DNA of 64,000 bases from Bradyrhizobium sp. NFR13 (GCF_900114605.1 NZ_FOTP01000006.1:270109-334108), one strand, 5' to 3'; shown: positions 42,359 through 52,382, counted from the first letter of the stretch. The notes: a model not told the origin generated them from the sequence alone. Numbers and translations: made by a program.

Positions 42359-43753
42359 ATGTATGACTACGACATGATCGTGATCGGCTCCGGCCCCTCT
42401 GGCCGGCGCGCAGCTGTTCAGTTCGCCAAGCTGGGCAAGTCCGTGCTGGTGGTGGAGAAGGGCCGGCGAGTCGGCGGCGTCTCGGTCCATACCGGCACCA
42501 TTCCATCGAAGACCCTGCGCGAGACCGTGCTCAACCTGTCCGGCTGGCGCGAGCGCGGCTTCTACGGCCGCTCCTATCGGGTGAAACAGGACATCGAGGC
42601 CCACGACCTGATTGTGCGGCTGCAGAAGACACTCGACCACGAGGTCGAGGTGCTGGAGCATCAGTTCAGCCGCAATGCCGTGAAAACGGCGCTCGGCGAG
42701 GCGCGTTTCACCGGACCGCACCAGATCGAGATCGCCAACGAGAAGAACGAGATCAAGAATGTCTCCGCCAGCCATATCCTGATTGCCTGCGGCACTCGCC
42801 CGTTCCGGCCGGATTATGTCCCGTTCGACAACAAGACAGTGTTCGACAGCGACGAGATCATCGACCTGCCGAAACTGCCACGCAGCCTCGCGGTGATCGG
42901 CGCGGGCGTGATCGGTGTTGAATATGCCACCATCTTTAGCGCGCTCGATGTCGCCGTGACACTGATCGAGCCGCGGCCGACCTTTCTCGATTTCATCGAC
43001 AAGGAGCTGATCGACGAATTCATGCATGAGCTGCGCGATCGCAATGTCGCGCTGCGGCTCGGCTCCAAGATCAATGCGATCGAGCACGCACCGAGCGGGC
43101 ACATCGTGACCAAACTCGCAGACGGCCGCAACGTAACCTCGGAAATGCTGCTGTTCGCCGCCGGCCGCGTCGGCGCCACCGACCGGCTGAATCTCGAGGC
43201 CGCCGGTATCACGGTCGATCACCGCGGCCGAATCAATGTCGATCCCGTCACGCTGCAGACCAGCGTGCCGCATATCTATGCCGCTGGCGATGTCATCGGC
43301 TTTCCCTCGCTGGCCTCCACATCCATGGAGCAGGGCCGCGTTGCTGCTTGCCACGCGCTCGGCATCGATCCGCTGGCACCGCCGGAGTTCTTCCCCTACG
43401 GCATCTATTCGGTGCCGGAGATTTCCACGACCGGGCTCACCGAAGAGGAAGTCCGCCAGAAGGGCATCCCCTATGAGGTCGGCGTCGCGCGCTTTCGCGA
43501 GACCTCGCGCGGCCATATCATGGGCCTGGATAGCGGCATGATGAAGATGATCTTCTCCACCAAGACCCGCCGCCTGCTCGGCGTGCATATCCTTGGCGAA
43601 GGCGCCACCGAGCTGATCCATATCGGTCAGGCCGTGCTCAATCTCAAAGGCACGATCGACTATTTCATCCAGAACACGTTTAACTATCCGACGCTGGCGG
43701 AGGCCTACAAGATCGCCGGGCTGGATGCATGGAATCGGATGACGGCGCGGTAG
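42359..43753 (+). CDS. sthA: Soluble pyridine nucleotide transhydrogenase-like flavoprotein
   Basis: About 464 residues. The FAD dinucleotide fold begins MIVIGSGPSGRRAAVQFAKL and the NAD(P) fold is LAVIGAGVIGVEYATIFSAL. The C-terminal dimerisation domain has GEGATELIHIGQAVLNLKGT. It matches Si-specific NAD(P) transhydrogenase (SthA), which balances NADPH and NADH. The redox-active CxxxxC of related disulfide reductases is replaced by GGVSVHTGTIPSK, so both Cys positions are lost. The ATG at 42359 follows GAGG; the frame is open upstream but unneeded. It is divergent from a DHA2 pump. Confidence 0.9.
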   Translation: MYDYDMIVIGSGPSGRRAAVQFAKLGKSVLVVEKGRRVGGVSVHTGTIPSKTLRETVLNLSGWRERGFYGRSYRVKQDIEAHDLIVRLQKTLDHEVEVLEHQFSRNAVKTALGEARFTGPHQIEIANEKNEIKNVSASHILIACGTRPFRPDYVPFDNKTVFDSDEIIDLPKLPRSLAVIGAGVIGVEYATIFSALDVAVTLIEPRPTFLDFIDKELIDEFMHELRDRNVALRLGSKINAIEHAPSGHIVTKLADGRNVTSEMLLFAAGRVGATDRLNLEAAGITVDHRGRINVDPVTLQTSVPHIYAAGDVIGFPSLASTSMEQGRVAACHALGIDPLAPPEFFPYGIYSVPEISTTGLTEEEVRQKGIPYEVGVARFRETSRGHIMGLDSGMMKMIFSTKTRRLLGVHILGEGATELIHIGQAVLNLKGTIDYFIQNTFNYPTLAEAYKIAGLDAWNRMTAR

Positions 43754-43829
43754 CGCAGAAGCGCCATGGTCACGTAGATTTTGGCCACATGGATTCATCG
43801 CCTGACGTCCCGCGTGGCATGCCCAGGTC

Positions 43830-44567
43830 CTAGCCGCGCTTGCCGCCGATCGAGATGAACGCCATGAGACATGGCTCCGGCAACGGATTGCGCCAGCGAT
43901 GGCGCGTCCCGTTCTGCACGACGCAATCGCCCTGACGTAAATGAACTTTCTGTCCATCGTCCAATTCGAGCGTCATCTCGCCGCGAACCACGACTCCATA
44001 GTCAATGGTGTCCGATGTATGCATGCCGGGCGCGTCACGTTCGAAATGGTCGCCCATGCCCGGGACCTTGTCCGACATCTCTTTCAGCCCGCTCTCGAAC
44101 GTGACGCCGGGCGGCGGCTTCCAGCCTTCGGGTCGCTTGGGCGGATGCGAAATCAAGCGAAACATCGTTCCTCCCGGGCCGGGAAAAGCGCGCGTTCCCT
44201 TGAGCATCGGGTCCGGCTCCAGGCCGGTAAGTCCGGGCACTCCCTCGGTCATGTAGAGTTCGTAGAATGTCAGGCCGGGATTGGCATCGATCTCCACGAC
44301 CTTGGACGTGACGTCAAAGGACTTGAACACCGACTTGCCGGCTTCATCGCGGCCGGTGAGTGCCCGTTTCGGAGGTGGCAGGTCGCTGGAATCTTTCGCG
44401 TCCGAGCTTCGCGGCATTGCGGCCAAAGCGCCGCCGGCGGCGATGGCCGACAACGCCTGGAGCAGCTGACGCCGATCTCCGTCTTCAAATCGTTCACAAG
44501 AAAGCGCGCTGACATCCGGGGATCTGGACTTACGCCGTGACAGCCAGCGCCAAGAGAATTTGCTCAT
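43830..44567 (-). CDS. Exported cupin-domain protein
   Basis: About 245 residues. The N-terminus carries basic residues and then DRRQLLQALSAIAAGGALAA, a Tat-like or anchor segment. The C-terminal half is a cupin with motif 1 around MHTSDTIDYGVVVRGEMTLE and motif 2 GDCVVQNGTRHRWRNP, with likely metal-binding His/Asp. It sits convergent with sthA and 46 bases downstream of a small membrane protein on the same strand. The ligand is unknown. Confidence 0.8.
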   Translation of the reverse strand: MSKFSWRWLSRRKSRSPDVSALSCERFEDGDRRQLLQALSAIAAGGALAAMPRSSDAKDSSDLPPPKRALTGRDEAGKSVFKSFDVTSKVVEIDANPGLTFYELYMTEGVPGLTGLEPDPMLKGTRAFPGPGGTMFRLISHPPKRPEGWKPPPGVTFESGLKEMSDKVPGMGDHFERDAPGMHTSDTIDYGVVVRGEMTLELDDGQKVHLRQGDCVVQNGTRHRWRNPLPEPCLMAFISIGGKRG

Positions 44568-44613
44568 CTGCATTCCCCATTGCGACAGAGGCCTCGTTCT
44601 GTGGCGAAGCCGA

Positions 44614-45036
44614 TCAGGCCGACATCATGTAGGGCGTGCTCCCCAGCACAGCGGCAAGCTGGAGTGCATTCGACAGCATGCCACCCCAATGCATCCGTCG
44701 CAGCCGGCGCACCGCATCGGCATCGCCCGCATCTCTGGCACTGAGCTGGCTATCCATTCGCCGCAAGAACCACCCTCGCGCCCAGACCGCGAACGCCGCG
44801 ATCAAGCCAATGCCCATGGTGAAAACCAATCGACCAGCCCAGGCAAAGGCCCCTGTCGCGATGACACCGGCAATGCTCACCATCAGAAAATAGGAACTGA
44901 ACAGACCCCGCAGCAGCTGGGTCACTTCCGGGATATCCAGCTTCACCAGCAGAAAGGCCGGCGACGACAGCAGAAAGAAACCCATCGGAAAAAGCAGAAT
45001 GACCATAGCGGCCAAGGCGACGGCGTTAGGTGTCAT
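44614..45036 (-). CDS. Hypothetical four-span membrane protein
   Basis: A 140-residue protein with four predicted membrane spans at about 5-30, 45-65, 68-85 and 118-135. A basic cytosolic loop (RGWFLRRMDSQLSARDAGDA) lies before the last span. The ATG follows GGAAGGG. The downstream gene is an exported cupin 46 bases away, so they may be co-transcribed. No family was recognised. Confidence 0.75.
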   Translation of the reverse strand: MTPNAVALAAMVILLFPMGFFLLSSPAFLLVKLDIPEVTQLLRGLFSSYFLMVSIAGVIATGAFAWAGRLVFTMGIGLIAAFAVWARGWFLRRMDSQLSARDAGDADAVRRLRRMHWGGMLSNALQLAAVLGSTPYMMSA

Positions 45037-45238
45037 GCAATTACCCTTCCATCTGTCCGGGCAACAACCTTTCCATCAACTTCCGATAACAGTATCTCCG
45101 TCTGCTTCTTCGACACTATTGGGCTTTGGTCGAAGTCGGAGAATGTCGGGCCTTCACGCGGCTATCATTCCATCTCCCTTGCGACTGCGAATACGATAAC
45201 CATTCTGAAACAAGCGAAGCCGCACGCAGCGAACAGCT

Positions 45239-45281
45239 GCGCAGCCATGTCAGGTTTTCATTGAACCTGACAGTGCTGCGC
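45239..45281. other. Long stem-loop downstream of htpX
   Basis: GCGCAGC (45239-45245) plus TGTCAGGTT (45248-45256) pair with AACCTGACA (45264-45272) plus GCTGCGC (45275-45281). The result is 16 base pairs with a two-by-two internal loop and a seven-base apical loop. It sits 32 bases beyond the htpX stop. No T tract follows on the minus strand. It may act as a terminator, a 3'-end stabiliser or a processed RNA. Confidence 0.6.
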
Positions 45282-45312
45282 GGCGATCAATCTCGTTAAG
45301 TCGAACCGTTCA

Positions 45313-46242
45313 CTAGCCCCACGGACCACGGCGCGACTGGCCACCGTTCCACGGGCCAGTTGGGGACGGTGCGGGACGCGCAGGTGCACGCGACTGAACA
45401 CCCATCTGCCCCGCAAGCTGCTGCAACGCGGCGATACGATTCTGCGTGGCCGGATGCGTGGTGAACAGATTGTCCATGGCACGCCCCGACAGCGGGTTGA
45501 TGATGAACATATGCGCGGTCGCAGGCGCACGCTCGGCATCCTCGTTCGGAATCTGATGCGCGGCGTTGTCGATCTTGGCCAGCGCCGAGGCAAGCCACAT
45601 CGGCTGGCCGCAGATCCGCGCGCCCATTTCGTCAGCGGCATATTCACGCGTGCGACTGATCGCCATCTGCACCAGCATGGCAGCGAGCGGTGCCAGGATC
45701 ATCAGCGCGATCTGGCCGATCATGCCCGGGCCATTATTGTTGCGGTTGCCACCGAAGAACATGCCGAACTGGGCGATCATCGAGATCGCGCCGGCGATTG
45801 TCGCGGTGATGGTCATCAGCAGCGTGTCGTGATGCTTGATATGCGCAAGCTCATGCGCCACCACGCCGGCGAGTTCCTCGCGCGACAGCTGCTGCATCAG
45901 GCCGGTGGTTACGGCAACGGCCGCGTTCTCTGGATTACGACCGGTCGCAAAGGCGTTCGGCTGCGGATTGTCCATGATGTAGATCTTGGGCATCGGCAGG
46001 CCGGCATTGTGGGCGAGCTCGCCGACCATGCGATACAAGTCCGGCGCGTTACTGATATCAACCGGCTGGGCGCCGTGCATCGACAGCACCGCGCGGTCCG
46101 AATTCCAATAGGCGAACATGTTCATGCCGGCGGCAACCACCAGCGCGATCATCGCACCCGACGCGCCGCCCATGAGATAGCCGACGCCCATGAACAGGGC
46201 GGTCATGCCGGCCAGCAGAATCGCGGTCTTGAAGTAGCTCAT
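45313..46242 (-). CDS. htpX: Membrane zinc metalloprotease HtpX
   Basis: About 309 residues, M48-family protease that degrades damaged membrane proteins alongside FtsH. Two N-terminal spans lie at about 6-45. The [20 protein letters not shown] motif is followed by the zinc site [17 protein letters not shown] (His130, Glu131, His134). A third ligand lies in [15 protein letters not shown]. Two later spans frame [18 protein letters not shown]. The ATG at 46242 follows AGGAGGACCA. The C-terminal tail is rich in Pro, Arg and Gly. Heat or envelope stress control is expected, but no clear promoter motif was found. Confidence 0.95.
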   Translation of the reverse strand: MSYFKTAILLAGMTALFMGVGYLMGGASGAMIALVVAAGMNMFAYWNSDRAVLSMHGAQPVDISNAPDLYRMVGELAHNAGLPMPKIYIMDNPQPNAFATGRNPENAAVAVTTGLMQQLSREELAGVVAHELAHIKHHDTLLMTITATIAGAISMIAQFGMFFGGNRNNNGPGMIGQIALMILAPLAAMLVQMAISRTREYAADEMGARICGQPMWLASALAKIDNAAHQIPNEDAERAPATAHMFIINPLSGRAMDNLFTTHPATQNRIAALQQLAGQMGVQSRAPARPAPSPTGPWNGGQSRRGPWG

Positions 46243-46448
46243 TGGTCCTCCTGCCCCCGTGCGCCAGCACATGTGCGGGAAACGCTGCGGTGCAGGCATC
46301 AAATGGTGATCCGCCCGATCGTTCCGCAAGACGGCATTGTGCGGCAGCGCGTCGCGGCCATGCAGCGGATTGCATTGAATGCCGCGACATGGGGCCATAG
46401 GCTGTGCGCGACGAAAAACATTAAAAAACATTACAAAGAGGAAACACT

Positions 46449-47675
46449 ATGGCTCGCGTGAAGTTCGGTGCCTTTCTCGCACCGCATCATCCGATCGGCG
46501 AACATCCGATGCTGCAGTTCCGGCGGGACCTCGATCTCGTCGAGCAACTGGATTCACTTGGCTACGATGAATTCTGGTGCGGCGAGCATCATTCGTCGGG
46601 CTGGGAGATGATCGCCTCACCGGAAATGTTCCTCGCCGCGGCCGGCGAACGCACCAAGCGCATTCGTCTGGGGACCGGCGTGATCTCGCTGCCCTATCAT
46701 CATCCCTACAATGTCGCGCAACGCATGGTGCAACTCGACCATATGACCGGCGGCCGCGCTATATTCGGTTCCGGCCCGGGTGCTCTGGCTTCCGACGCGC
46801 ATACGCTCGGCATCGACCCGATGACGCAGCGCGACCGCCAGGACGAAGCCATCGCTATCATCCGCCGGCTGTTCAACGGCGAGCGCGTCACAGCGAAGAG
46901 CGACTGGTTCACCATGAACGACGCCGCATTGCAGATCCTGCCGTTGCAGGAGGAGATGCCCTTCGTAGTGGCGTCGCAGATCTCGCCATCCGGTATGACG
47001 CTGGCTGGTAAATACGGCATCGGCATCATCTCGCTGGGCTCGATGTCGACGCAGGGCTTGATGGCACTGCCGACGCAATGGGGGTTTGCGGAGGATGCGG
47101 CGAAGAAGCATGGCACCACGGTGGACCGCGCCAACTGGCGCGTGCTGCTCTCCTGGCACATCGCCGAGACCCGCGAACAGGCGGCGCGTGAGGCCGGCCC
47201 CGGCCTGATGCGCTGGCACAACGAATATAATGTCGGCACGCTGCAACGGCCGGGCCTGCAGCCCTTCACCTCACCGGAAGATGCTGTCGAGAAGACTGCA
47301 GGCGGGGAGAGCGCGGCTTCGACCATCGGCACGCCGGATGACCTCATCAAGACCATCAAGAACCTGATGCAGGTCTCGGGCGGTGTCGGCACCATCATCG
47401 GCTTCGTGCATGACTGGGCCAATCCGGAGAACACGAGGCGCAGCTGGGACATGGTGGCGCGCTATGTGGTACCGGAGATCAACGGCTACATCGCATCACT
47501 GCGCAAATCGCAGCAATTCGTGACCGAGAACCGCGAGGTGTTCGAGCGCGCGGGTCAGGCCGTGATGGCCAAGATCATGGCCAACGACAAGGCAGCGGCG
47601 GCGCTGCCGCTGACGGGACCGGGACGCGTGGCGATCCCGCTGGTGAATGCACCGGATCTGCAGAAGAAGGGTTAG
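46449..47675 (+). CDS. LLM-class flavin-dependent oxidoreductase
   Basis: A 408-residue luciferase-like monooxygenase family protein (TIM barrel using FMN or F420). The N-terminus KFGAFLAPHHPIGEHPMLQF is followed by LGYDEFWCGEHHSSGWEMIA and HPYNVAQRMVQLDHMTGGRA. The C-terminal helices contain GTPDDLIKTIKNLMQVSGGV. It resembles bacterial alkanal or limonene-type monooxygenases. The ATG follows AGAGGAAACACT. It is divergent from htpX with a 206-base AT-rich gap containing a repeated AAAACATTA. The substrate is not known. Confidence 0.9.
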   Translation: MARVKFGAFLAPHHPIGEHPMLQFRRDLDLVEQLDSLGYDEFWCGEHHSSGWEMIASPEMFLAAAGERTKRIRLGTGVISLPYHHPYNVAQRMVQLDHMTGGRAIFGSGPGALASDAHTLGIDPMTQRDRQDEAIAIIRRLFNGERVTAKSDWFTMNDAALQILPLQEEMPFVVASQISPSGMTLAGKYGIGIISLGSMSTQGLMALPTQWGFAEDAAKKHGTTVDRANWRVLLSWHIAETREQAAREAGPGLMRWHNEYNVGTLQRPGLQPFTSPEDAVEKTAGGESAASTIGTPDDLIKTIKNLMQVSGGVGTIIGFVHDWANPENTRRSWDMVARYVVPEINGYIASLRKSQQFVTENREVFERAGQAVMAKIMANDKAAAALPLTGPGRVAIPLVNAPDLQKKG

Positions 47676-47713
47676 CGATCTTCCGGGTTGGCCAGAGGGT
47701 GTCACCCTCCTGA

Positions 47714-47817
47714 CTGTCATCACCCGCGAAAGCGGGTGATCCAGTAAACGCAGGCGCCGATGCTCGATATCGATGTCAGCGATTACTGGATCGCCCGGTC
47801 AAGCCGGGCGACGACAG
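47714..47817. repeat. Dispersed inverted-repeat element, copy 2
   Basis: A 104-base element in the opposite orientation to copy 1 at 23319-23423. It begins CTGTCATCACCCGCGAAAGC, contains GGGTGATCCAGTAAACGCAG, and ends GCCCGGTCAAGCCGGGCGAC then GACAG. Both ends form hairpins and the terminal CTGTCRTCRCCCG repeats are shared. It sits between convergent genes, an ordinary niche for such repeats. The central 40 bases differ from copy 1. Confidence 0.85.
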
Positions 47818-47848
47818 ACATGGGTGAAAGCGTATCGCGCGAGTGAGC

Positions 47849-48673
47849 CTACTTCCCGTAATAGTCCTGCACCGTTTCCCACGCCGCCGTCTGCAGCATC
47901 TTCGCAGTCGCTTCATCGAGACCCGCGAGGTAGGGATTGCCGACCGGTGAGCGCCCGGTCAGCGCGGTGAAGACCACGCAGGACGCAAGGTATGTGCCGG
48001 CCATGCTCGGATGGCGCCTGTCGGGCTGGTACAGATTGAGTTCGGGCTGCTTCGCACGCATTCTGGCAAATGCCAGACCTGCCGGAATCACCAAGGCATT
48101 GTTGTCGTTGCCGGCAACCGTATAGGCCTCAGCCAGTTGCTGCGTCATCTCCGGCTTGTCTTCATAGGCCCAGGACATGAAGAAGACCGGCTTCGCGCCG
48201 TGCGCCCTGACGATGTCAGCATCCTTCTTCGCATATTCAGTAAAGACTGACTTCAGCTTGGGATGGATCGGGCACTGGCTGCAATCCATCATGATCGCAG
48301 CATCGAACAGCCGCTCGCGCTTGTTGAAGATAATGTTGTTGTTATCGTCGAAGGAATAGGACGCGATTGCATTGGGTCGAAAGTAACTCTCGACATCGTG
48401 CCATTCGAAGCCGGAGCCGCCGATGGTCACCGAGGTTGCCTGATAGCTCGTCCTGTTGGCGGGGTCGGCAGCGCGCACCATCGCCAGCACGTGGCTGTGC
48501 ATGCTGTTGTTGAAATAGAAGAAGCTGTTGCCGATGAAGATCTCGGTCTTCGGAAAATCGGGCCCCAGCGACGTGACCTTGGGTTTGGTCTGCGCTTGCG
48601 CCGCACCGGGCGCACTGGCCGTGGCAGCAAGGGTCGCCACAGCAACAAGCAGGACCCGCAAAGTTCTGGACAT
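47849..48673 (-). CDS. Exported SGNH-like protein of unknown function
   Basis: About 274 residues. The signal peptide MSRTLRVLLVAVATLAATAS ends around QAQT. The mature part has IFIGNSFFYFNNSMHSHV, SVTIGGSGFEWHDVESYF and a C-terminal LYQPDRRHPSMAGTYLASCV. The GNS near the start and the DxxHP near the end resemble blocks I and V of SGNH hydrolases. Catalytic Ser, Gly, Asn and His assignments are only likely. The ATG at 48673 follows AGGAG. A periplasmic esterase role is possible. Confidence 0.75.
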   Translation of the reverse strand: MSRTLRVLLVAVATLAATASAPGAAQAQTKPKVTSLGPDFPKTEIFIGNSFFYFNNSMHSHVLAMVRAADPANRTSYQATSVTIGGSGFEWHDVESYFRPNAIASYSFDDNNNIIFNKRERLFDAAIMMDCSQCPIHPKLKSVFTEYAKKDADIVRAHGAKPVFFMSWAYEDKPEMTQQLAEAYTVAGNDNNALVIPAGLAFARMRAKQPELNLYQPDRRHPSMAGTYLASCVVFTALTGRSPVGNPYLAGLDEATAKMLQTAAWETVQDYYGK

Positions 48674-48771
48674 GGAGTATCTCCTGGTTCTTATTATCTG
48701 CATGTATGCGTGTCGATAGCACAGGGCGGTGCGGATTGCGCCGGCCTCGATCGCGGGAGGCAGACAGCGCC

Positions 48772-49053
48772 ATGCCCCATGACCTCGATCCCCTGATCCT
48801 CGATCTCCTGGAGTGGATCGCGCGCGAACCCAGATCCTATGCCGACGTGCTCGATGCATGGCGGACGTCGTGCCCACGACTGACGGTGTGGGAAGACTGC
48901 ATCGACCGCGGATTTGCCACGCGCATGCACGTCGCCGGACATGACTCCGTCGTTCAGGTGACGGCCGCAGGTTTGTCCTTCCTGCAACGGCATGGCCGGG
49001 TCATGCCAAAGACGCCAGCCCTGACCACCGCAACTAGTCCAGTGGCATCGTAA
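48772..49053 (+). CDS. Small hypothetical protein, winged-helix-like
   Basis: About 93 residues starting MPHDLDPLILDLLEWIAREP, then YADVLDAWRTSCPRLTVWED and GFATRMHVAGHDSVVQVTAA followed by GLSFLQRHGR. The helix-helix-strand order with the terminal TAAGLSFL looks like a small MarR-like winged helix, but the match is by eye only. GGGAGG precedes the ATG. Its last 20 bases overlap the convergent cupin gene. Confidence 0.65.
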   Translation: MPHDLDPLILDLLEWIAREPRSYADVLDAWRTSCPRLTVWEDCIDRGFATRMHVAGHDSVVQVTAAGLSFLQRHGRVMPKTPALTTATSPVAS

Positions 49054-49543
49054 GCTGCGCGCCTTCATCGGCCACAAACACCGCAATCAGCTCGGCCGGC
49101 TCCGTATTGCTCGCATTGGCCGAGACGAGATGCGTGGAGCCCGGCGGCTCGAAGAATGACTGCCCAACCTTGAAGGTTTCGACCGGTCCACCACCGAGCT
49201 GCGAGCGAATCTCACCCTTGGTGATATAGGCCGTCACCGTGCCGGAATGACGATGCGGCGCGCTGAAGCCGCCAGGTCCATAGGACACGCGCACAATGGT
49301 CACGCGCTTGCCCGGCACATTCGGCAGCGCATGCGACGTGATCAGTTCCACCGCATCGCCGGGATTGGCGCTGGAGCCATTATTGACGGCGCAGAGCGGC
49401 GCAAGAACAGTCGACAAGGCGGCCATTGTCGTCGGAAGTGCCTTACCAAGGGCAATCGCACACATCAGTCCTGCGGCAACGGCAACAGACACATAGGGGG
49501 GTTCAGGCAGCCGCGGTACGATCGCGTCGCATGTGATGGACAT
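49034..49543 (-). CDS. Cupin-domain protein with N-terminal membrane segment
   Basis: A 169-residue protein. An N-terminal hydrophobic stretch at about 17-45 (VSVAVAAGLMCAIALGKALP) can act as a signal or anchor. A single cupin domain at about 75-165 has PHRHSGTVTAYITKGEIRSQ and GQSFFEPPGSTHLVSANAS, giving the HxH...E and later His pattern of metal-binding cupins. The ATG follows GGGGAG. It is 18 bases downstream of an SDR gene on the same strand, so likely co-transcribed. Confidence 0.85.
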   Translation of the reverse strand: MSITCDAIVPRLPEPPYVSVAVAAGLMCAIALGKALPTTMAALSTVLAPLCAVNNGSSANPGDAVELITSHALPNVPGKRVTIVRVSYGPGGFSAPHRHSGTVTAYITKGEIRSQLGGGPVETFKVGQSFFEPPGSTHLVSANASNTEPAELIAVFVADEGAQLTMPLD

Positions 49544-49561
49544 TCTTCGCTCCCCTGCCCG

Positions 49562-50404
49562 TCAGCCATTGTCCTGGCCAAACGCCTTGCGCATCGCGAC
49601 ATAGCCCGCCTGCTGCTGGCTCCAGTTGCGACCGCCAATCACACCGCCGTCAATCACAATGTCTGTTCCATTGACGAAGGAGGACTCGTCGCTCGCCAAA
49701 AATACGGCAGCATGGGCGATGTCGTCCGGCAGACCAGCGCGCGGAATCGGCTGTGCACTCTTGAATGCATCCCGCATCAGCGCCGGCGTCTGCTCGGCGG
49801 CTTCCACCGATAGTCCCAGCGCCTTGCCGAAGATTCCGGTCGCGATAGCGCCTGGCGAGATGCTGTTGACGCGCACGCCCCTCTCACCGAGCTCCATGGC
49901 AACGCATTTGGTGAGGTGGATCACCGCAGCCTTGGCGGCGCCATAGACCACCGAGGATGAGTAACCGGCGAGATGGCCGGCGATGCTGCCATTGTTGATG
50001 ATGCTGCCCGAGCCCTGCTTCTTCATATGCGGGGCGGCGTGTTTCATGCCGAGCATGACGCTGCGCACGAGCGTCCCCATCGCCGCATCGAAACGATCGA
50101 CGTCGAGCCCCTCGATGCCTCCGGTCTGGGCCGGACCACCGGCATTGTTGAACAGGCAGTCGATGCGACCGAATTTCTCGACCGCATGACCGATCAGTGC
50201 ACTCATCTGCGCTTCATCGGTCACATCGGTCTGACGGAAACTGCAATTTGCGCCGAGCTTCAAAGCAAGCGCATTGCCTTCCGACGCACGACGCCCGGCA
50301 ATGACAACTTTCGCACCCTGCGCGATGAAAATTTCCGCCGTACGGTATCCGATGCCGCTGGTTGCCCCGGTGATGACTGCGACCTTGTTGTCGAGACGCC
50401 CCAT
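49562..50404 (-). CDS. Short-chain dehydrogenase/reductase (SDR)
   Basis: About 280 residues, classical SDR. The nucleotide-binding motif is TGATSGIGYRTAEIF. NNAGG follows. The catalytic Ser lies in IINNGSIAGHLAGYSSS. The YxxxK is YGAAKAAVIHLTK, and RVNSISPGAIATGIFG is the expected cofactor-loop motif. It oxidises or reduces an alcohol/keto group with NAD(P); the substrate is unknown. The ATG at 50404 follows GGGGAAACGAT; upstream codons to 50458 are open but not needed. The cupin gene follows. Confidence 0.93.
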   Translation of the reverse strand: MGRLDNKVAVITGATSGIGYRTAEIFIAQGAKVVIAGRRASEGNALALKLGANCSFRQTDVTDEAQMSALIGHAVEKFGRIDCLFNNAGGPAQTGGIEGLDVDRFDAAMGTLVRSVMLGMKHAAPHMKKQGSGSIINNGSIAGHLAGYSSSVVYGAAKAAVIHLTKCVAMELGERGVRVNSISPGAIATGIFGKALGLSVEAAEQTPALMRDAFKSAQPIPRAGLPDDIAHAAVFLASDESSFVNGTDIVIDGGVIGGRNWSQQQAGYVAMRKAFGQDNG

Positions 50405-50648
50405 ATCGTTTCCCCATTTGTTTTTATGGCCTGTATTGACGCCTCTGACGCGCAACAACGCAAGGCGTATTTGGAGTTAGTGCGACGCGCAGCTCACTGA
50501 ATTTGCAGATGAAGCGGCGAACTTTCCAAGCCACAACCGTCGGAGACTCCCGAGAATTACGATTAAGGAAGTTCTAAGACGCATCTGCGTATCGTGCAGC
50601 ATTGTACCGCCATCCAAGCATGGCTCGCGATTGCTGGAGACCTTTTCC

Positions 50649-52337
50649 GTGAAGCTGCTCAATAACCTGCCGATTTCCGCCAAGCTTGGGCTTCTCGTCA
50701 CCGTCACTCTGCTTGGTCTCTGCCTCGCCGGCGTGCAGGCAACCCGCCTCGTCAGCGCCGAGATGCGCAGCTCACGCATGGAGCAGGTGCAAGCCATCGT
50801 CGAAACGGCGCGCAATCTGGCGCTCGGTCTGCAGAAGCAGGTGACAGCCGGCGAGTTGACGAAGGATGCTGCGCTCCAGGAATTCGTCAAGCGCGCCCGC
50901 ACGATGACCTATGACAAGGGCAACGGCTACGTCTTCTCCTATGACATGAACGGCATCGCGCTGGTGACACCGGATCCGAAACAGTTCGGCACCAACCGGC
51001 TGGACATCCCGACCAACGGCCGTGCGCTGACCCGTGAGTTGCGCGACGGCGTCGCCGCCAAGGGCGATGTCACGCTGTATTACGAATACATGAAGCCAGG
51101 CACGACCGAATTGATCCGCAAGTTCTCCTATGCGGTGGCCGTACCCGACTGGAATCTGTTCGTCGGCACCGGCGCCTATCTCGACGATCTCGATGCAAAG
51201 CTGACGCCGATCATCTGGTCACTGGCGACAGCGATCCTCGGTATCGCTGTTGTTGCAGGTCTGATCGCCTGGTTCATCGCCCGCAGCATCACGAGGCCGC
51301 TGAGCCAGCTCGGCACCCGCATGCGGGATCTGGCCGATGGCAAGCTGGAAGCCGAGATACCCGGCGCCGACCGTCGCGACGAGATCGGTGCGATGGCCAC
51401 GACGGTGCAGGTGTTCAAGGACAATGCGATCCGCATGCACGGCCTCGAGCAGGAAGAGGAAGCCGTTCAGCTGCGCGCCGCCGCCGAACGCAAGTCGGCG
51501 ATGAACAGCCTTGCCGATGGCTTCGAGCAAAGCGTCAACGGCGTCGTGAAATCGGTTGCAACATCCGCGGCCGGAATGCAGGCCACCGCATCGTCCATGA
51601 CCAACACCGCAAGCGAAACCACCGATCGCGTCGCCAGCGTCAGCATGGCATCCGAGAAGGCGCTGAACAACGTCCAGACCGTGGCCGCCGCAGCGGAAGA
51701 GCTGACTGCCTCCGTCGAGGAAATCTCGCGGCAGGTCGCGCAATCGACCGAGATCGCACGGCAGGCCGTCGGCGAAGCAGACCGAACCAACGCAACAGTT
51801 CAGCTCCTGTCCGGCGCAGCTGAGAAGATCGGCGTTGTGGTGCAGTTGATCGACACCATTGCAGCACAGACCAACCTCCTGGCGCTCAATGCCACCATCG
51901 AGGCCGCCCGTGCAGGTGAAGCGGGACGCGGCTTCGCGGTTGTCGCCTCGGAAGTGAAGGCCCTGGCAACCCAGACAGCCAAGGCAACGGAGGAAATCTC
52001 GGCGCAGGTCGCCAGCATGCAGTCGACAACCGGCGATGCCGTCTCGGCGATCGGCAATATCAGCGCGACCATCGAGAAGATGAGCGAGATTTCGATGGCG
52101 ATCTCATCGGCCGTCGAGGAACAAGGCGCCGCGACCCGCGAAATCGCCCGTAACATTCAGGCAGCAGCGACCGGCTCCAGCGAAATCGCCACCAATATCG
52201 GCAGCGTCAACGCAGCTGCCTCCGCCACAGGACAAGCGGCCGGCCAGGTTCTCAGCGGCGCGCGTGAGCTCGACGGGCAGGCGAGCATGCTGCAATCGGC
52301 GGTGACGGACTTCCTGACCAAGGTTCGCGCGGCCTAA
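50649..52337 (+). CDS. Methyl-accepting chemotaxis protein with Cache sensor
   Basis: About 562 residues. Membrane span 1 lies at about 10-35. A periplasmic single-Cache domain follows with [20 protein letters not shown] and the terminal [18 protein letters not shown]. Span 2 is at about 185-210. HAMP has [20 protein letters not shown]. The long signalling coiled coil carries the hairpin [20 protein letters not shown]. It senses a small molecule and drives CheA. The GTG at 50649 is preferred to the TTG at 50631 because GGAG precedes it by nine bases. No che genes are nearby. Confidence 0.93.
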   Translation: MKLLNNLPISAKLGLLVTVTLLGLCLAGVQATRLVSAEMRSSRMEQVQAIVETARNLALGLQKQVTAGELTKDAALQEFVKRARTMTYDKGNGYVFSYDMNGIALVTPDPKQFGTNRLDIPTNGRALTRELRDGVAAKGDVTLYYEYMKPGTTELIRKFSYAVAVPDWNLFVGTGAYLDDLDAKLTPIIWSLATAILGIAVVAGLIAWFIARSITRPLSQLGTRMRDLADGKLEAEIPGADRRDEIGAMATTVQVFKDNAIRMHGLEQEEEAVQLRAAAERKSAMNSLADGFEQSVNGVVKSVATSAAGMQATASSMTNTASETTDRVASVSMASEKALNNVQTVAAAAEELTASVEEISRQVAQSTEIARQAVGEADRTNATVQLLSGAAEKIGVVVQLIDTIAAQTNLLALNATIEAARAGEAGRGFAVVASEVKALATQTAKATEEISAQVASMQSTTGDAVSAIGNISATIEKMSEISMAISSAVEEQGAATREIARNIQAAATGSSEIATNIGSVNAAASATGQAAGQVLSGARELDGQASMLQSAVTDFLTKVRAA

Positions 52338-52382
52338 ATCAGGCGACCGACTGATGTTTCGACCGGATACGGGCCGTTCCGC

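Noticed and set aside
41912..43957. A 681-codon minus-strand open frame opposite the transhydrogenase
   Set aside because: It lies antisense to a clear flavoprotein, has Arg/His/Asp-rich shadow composition, no domain pattern and no ribosome site. It is a by-product of GC-rich third positions.
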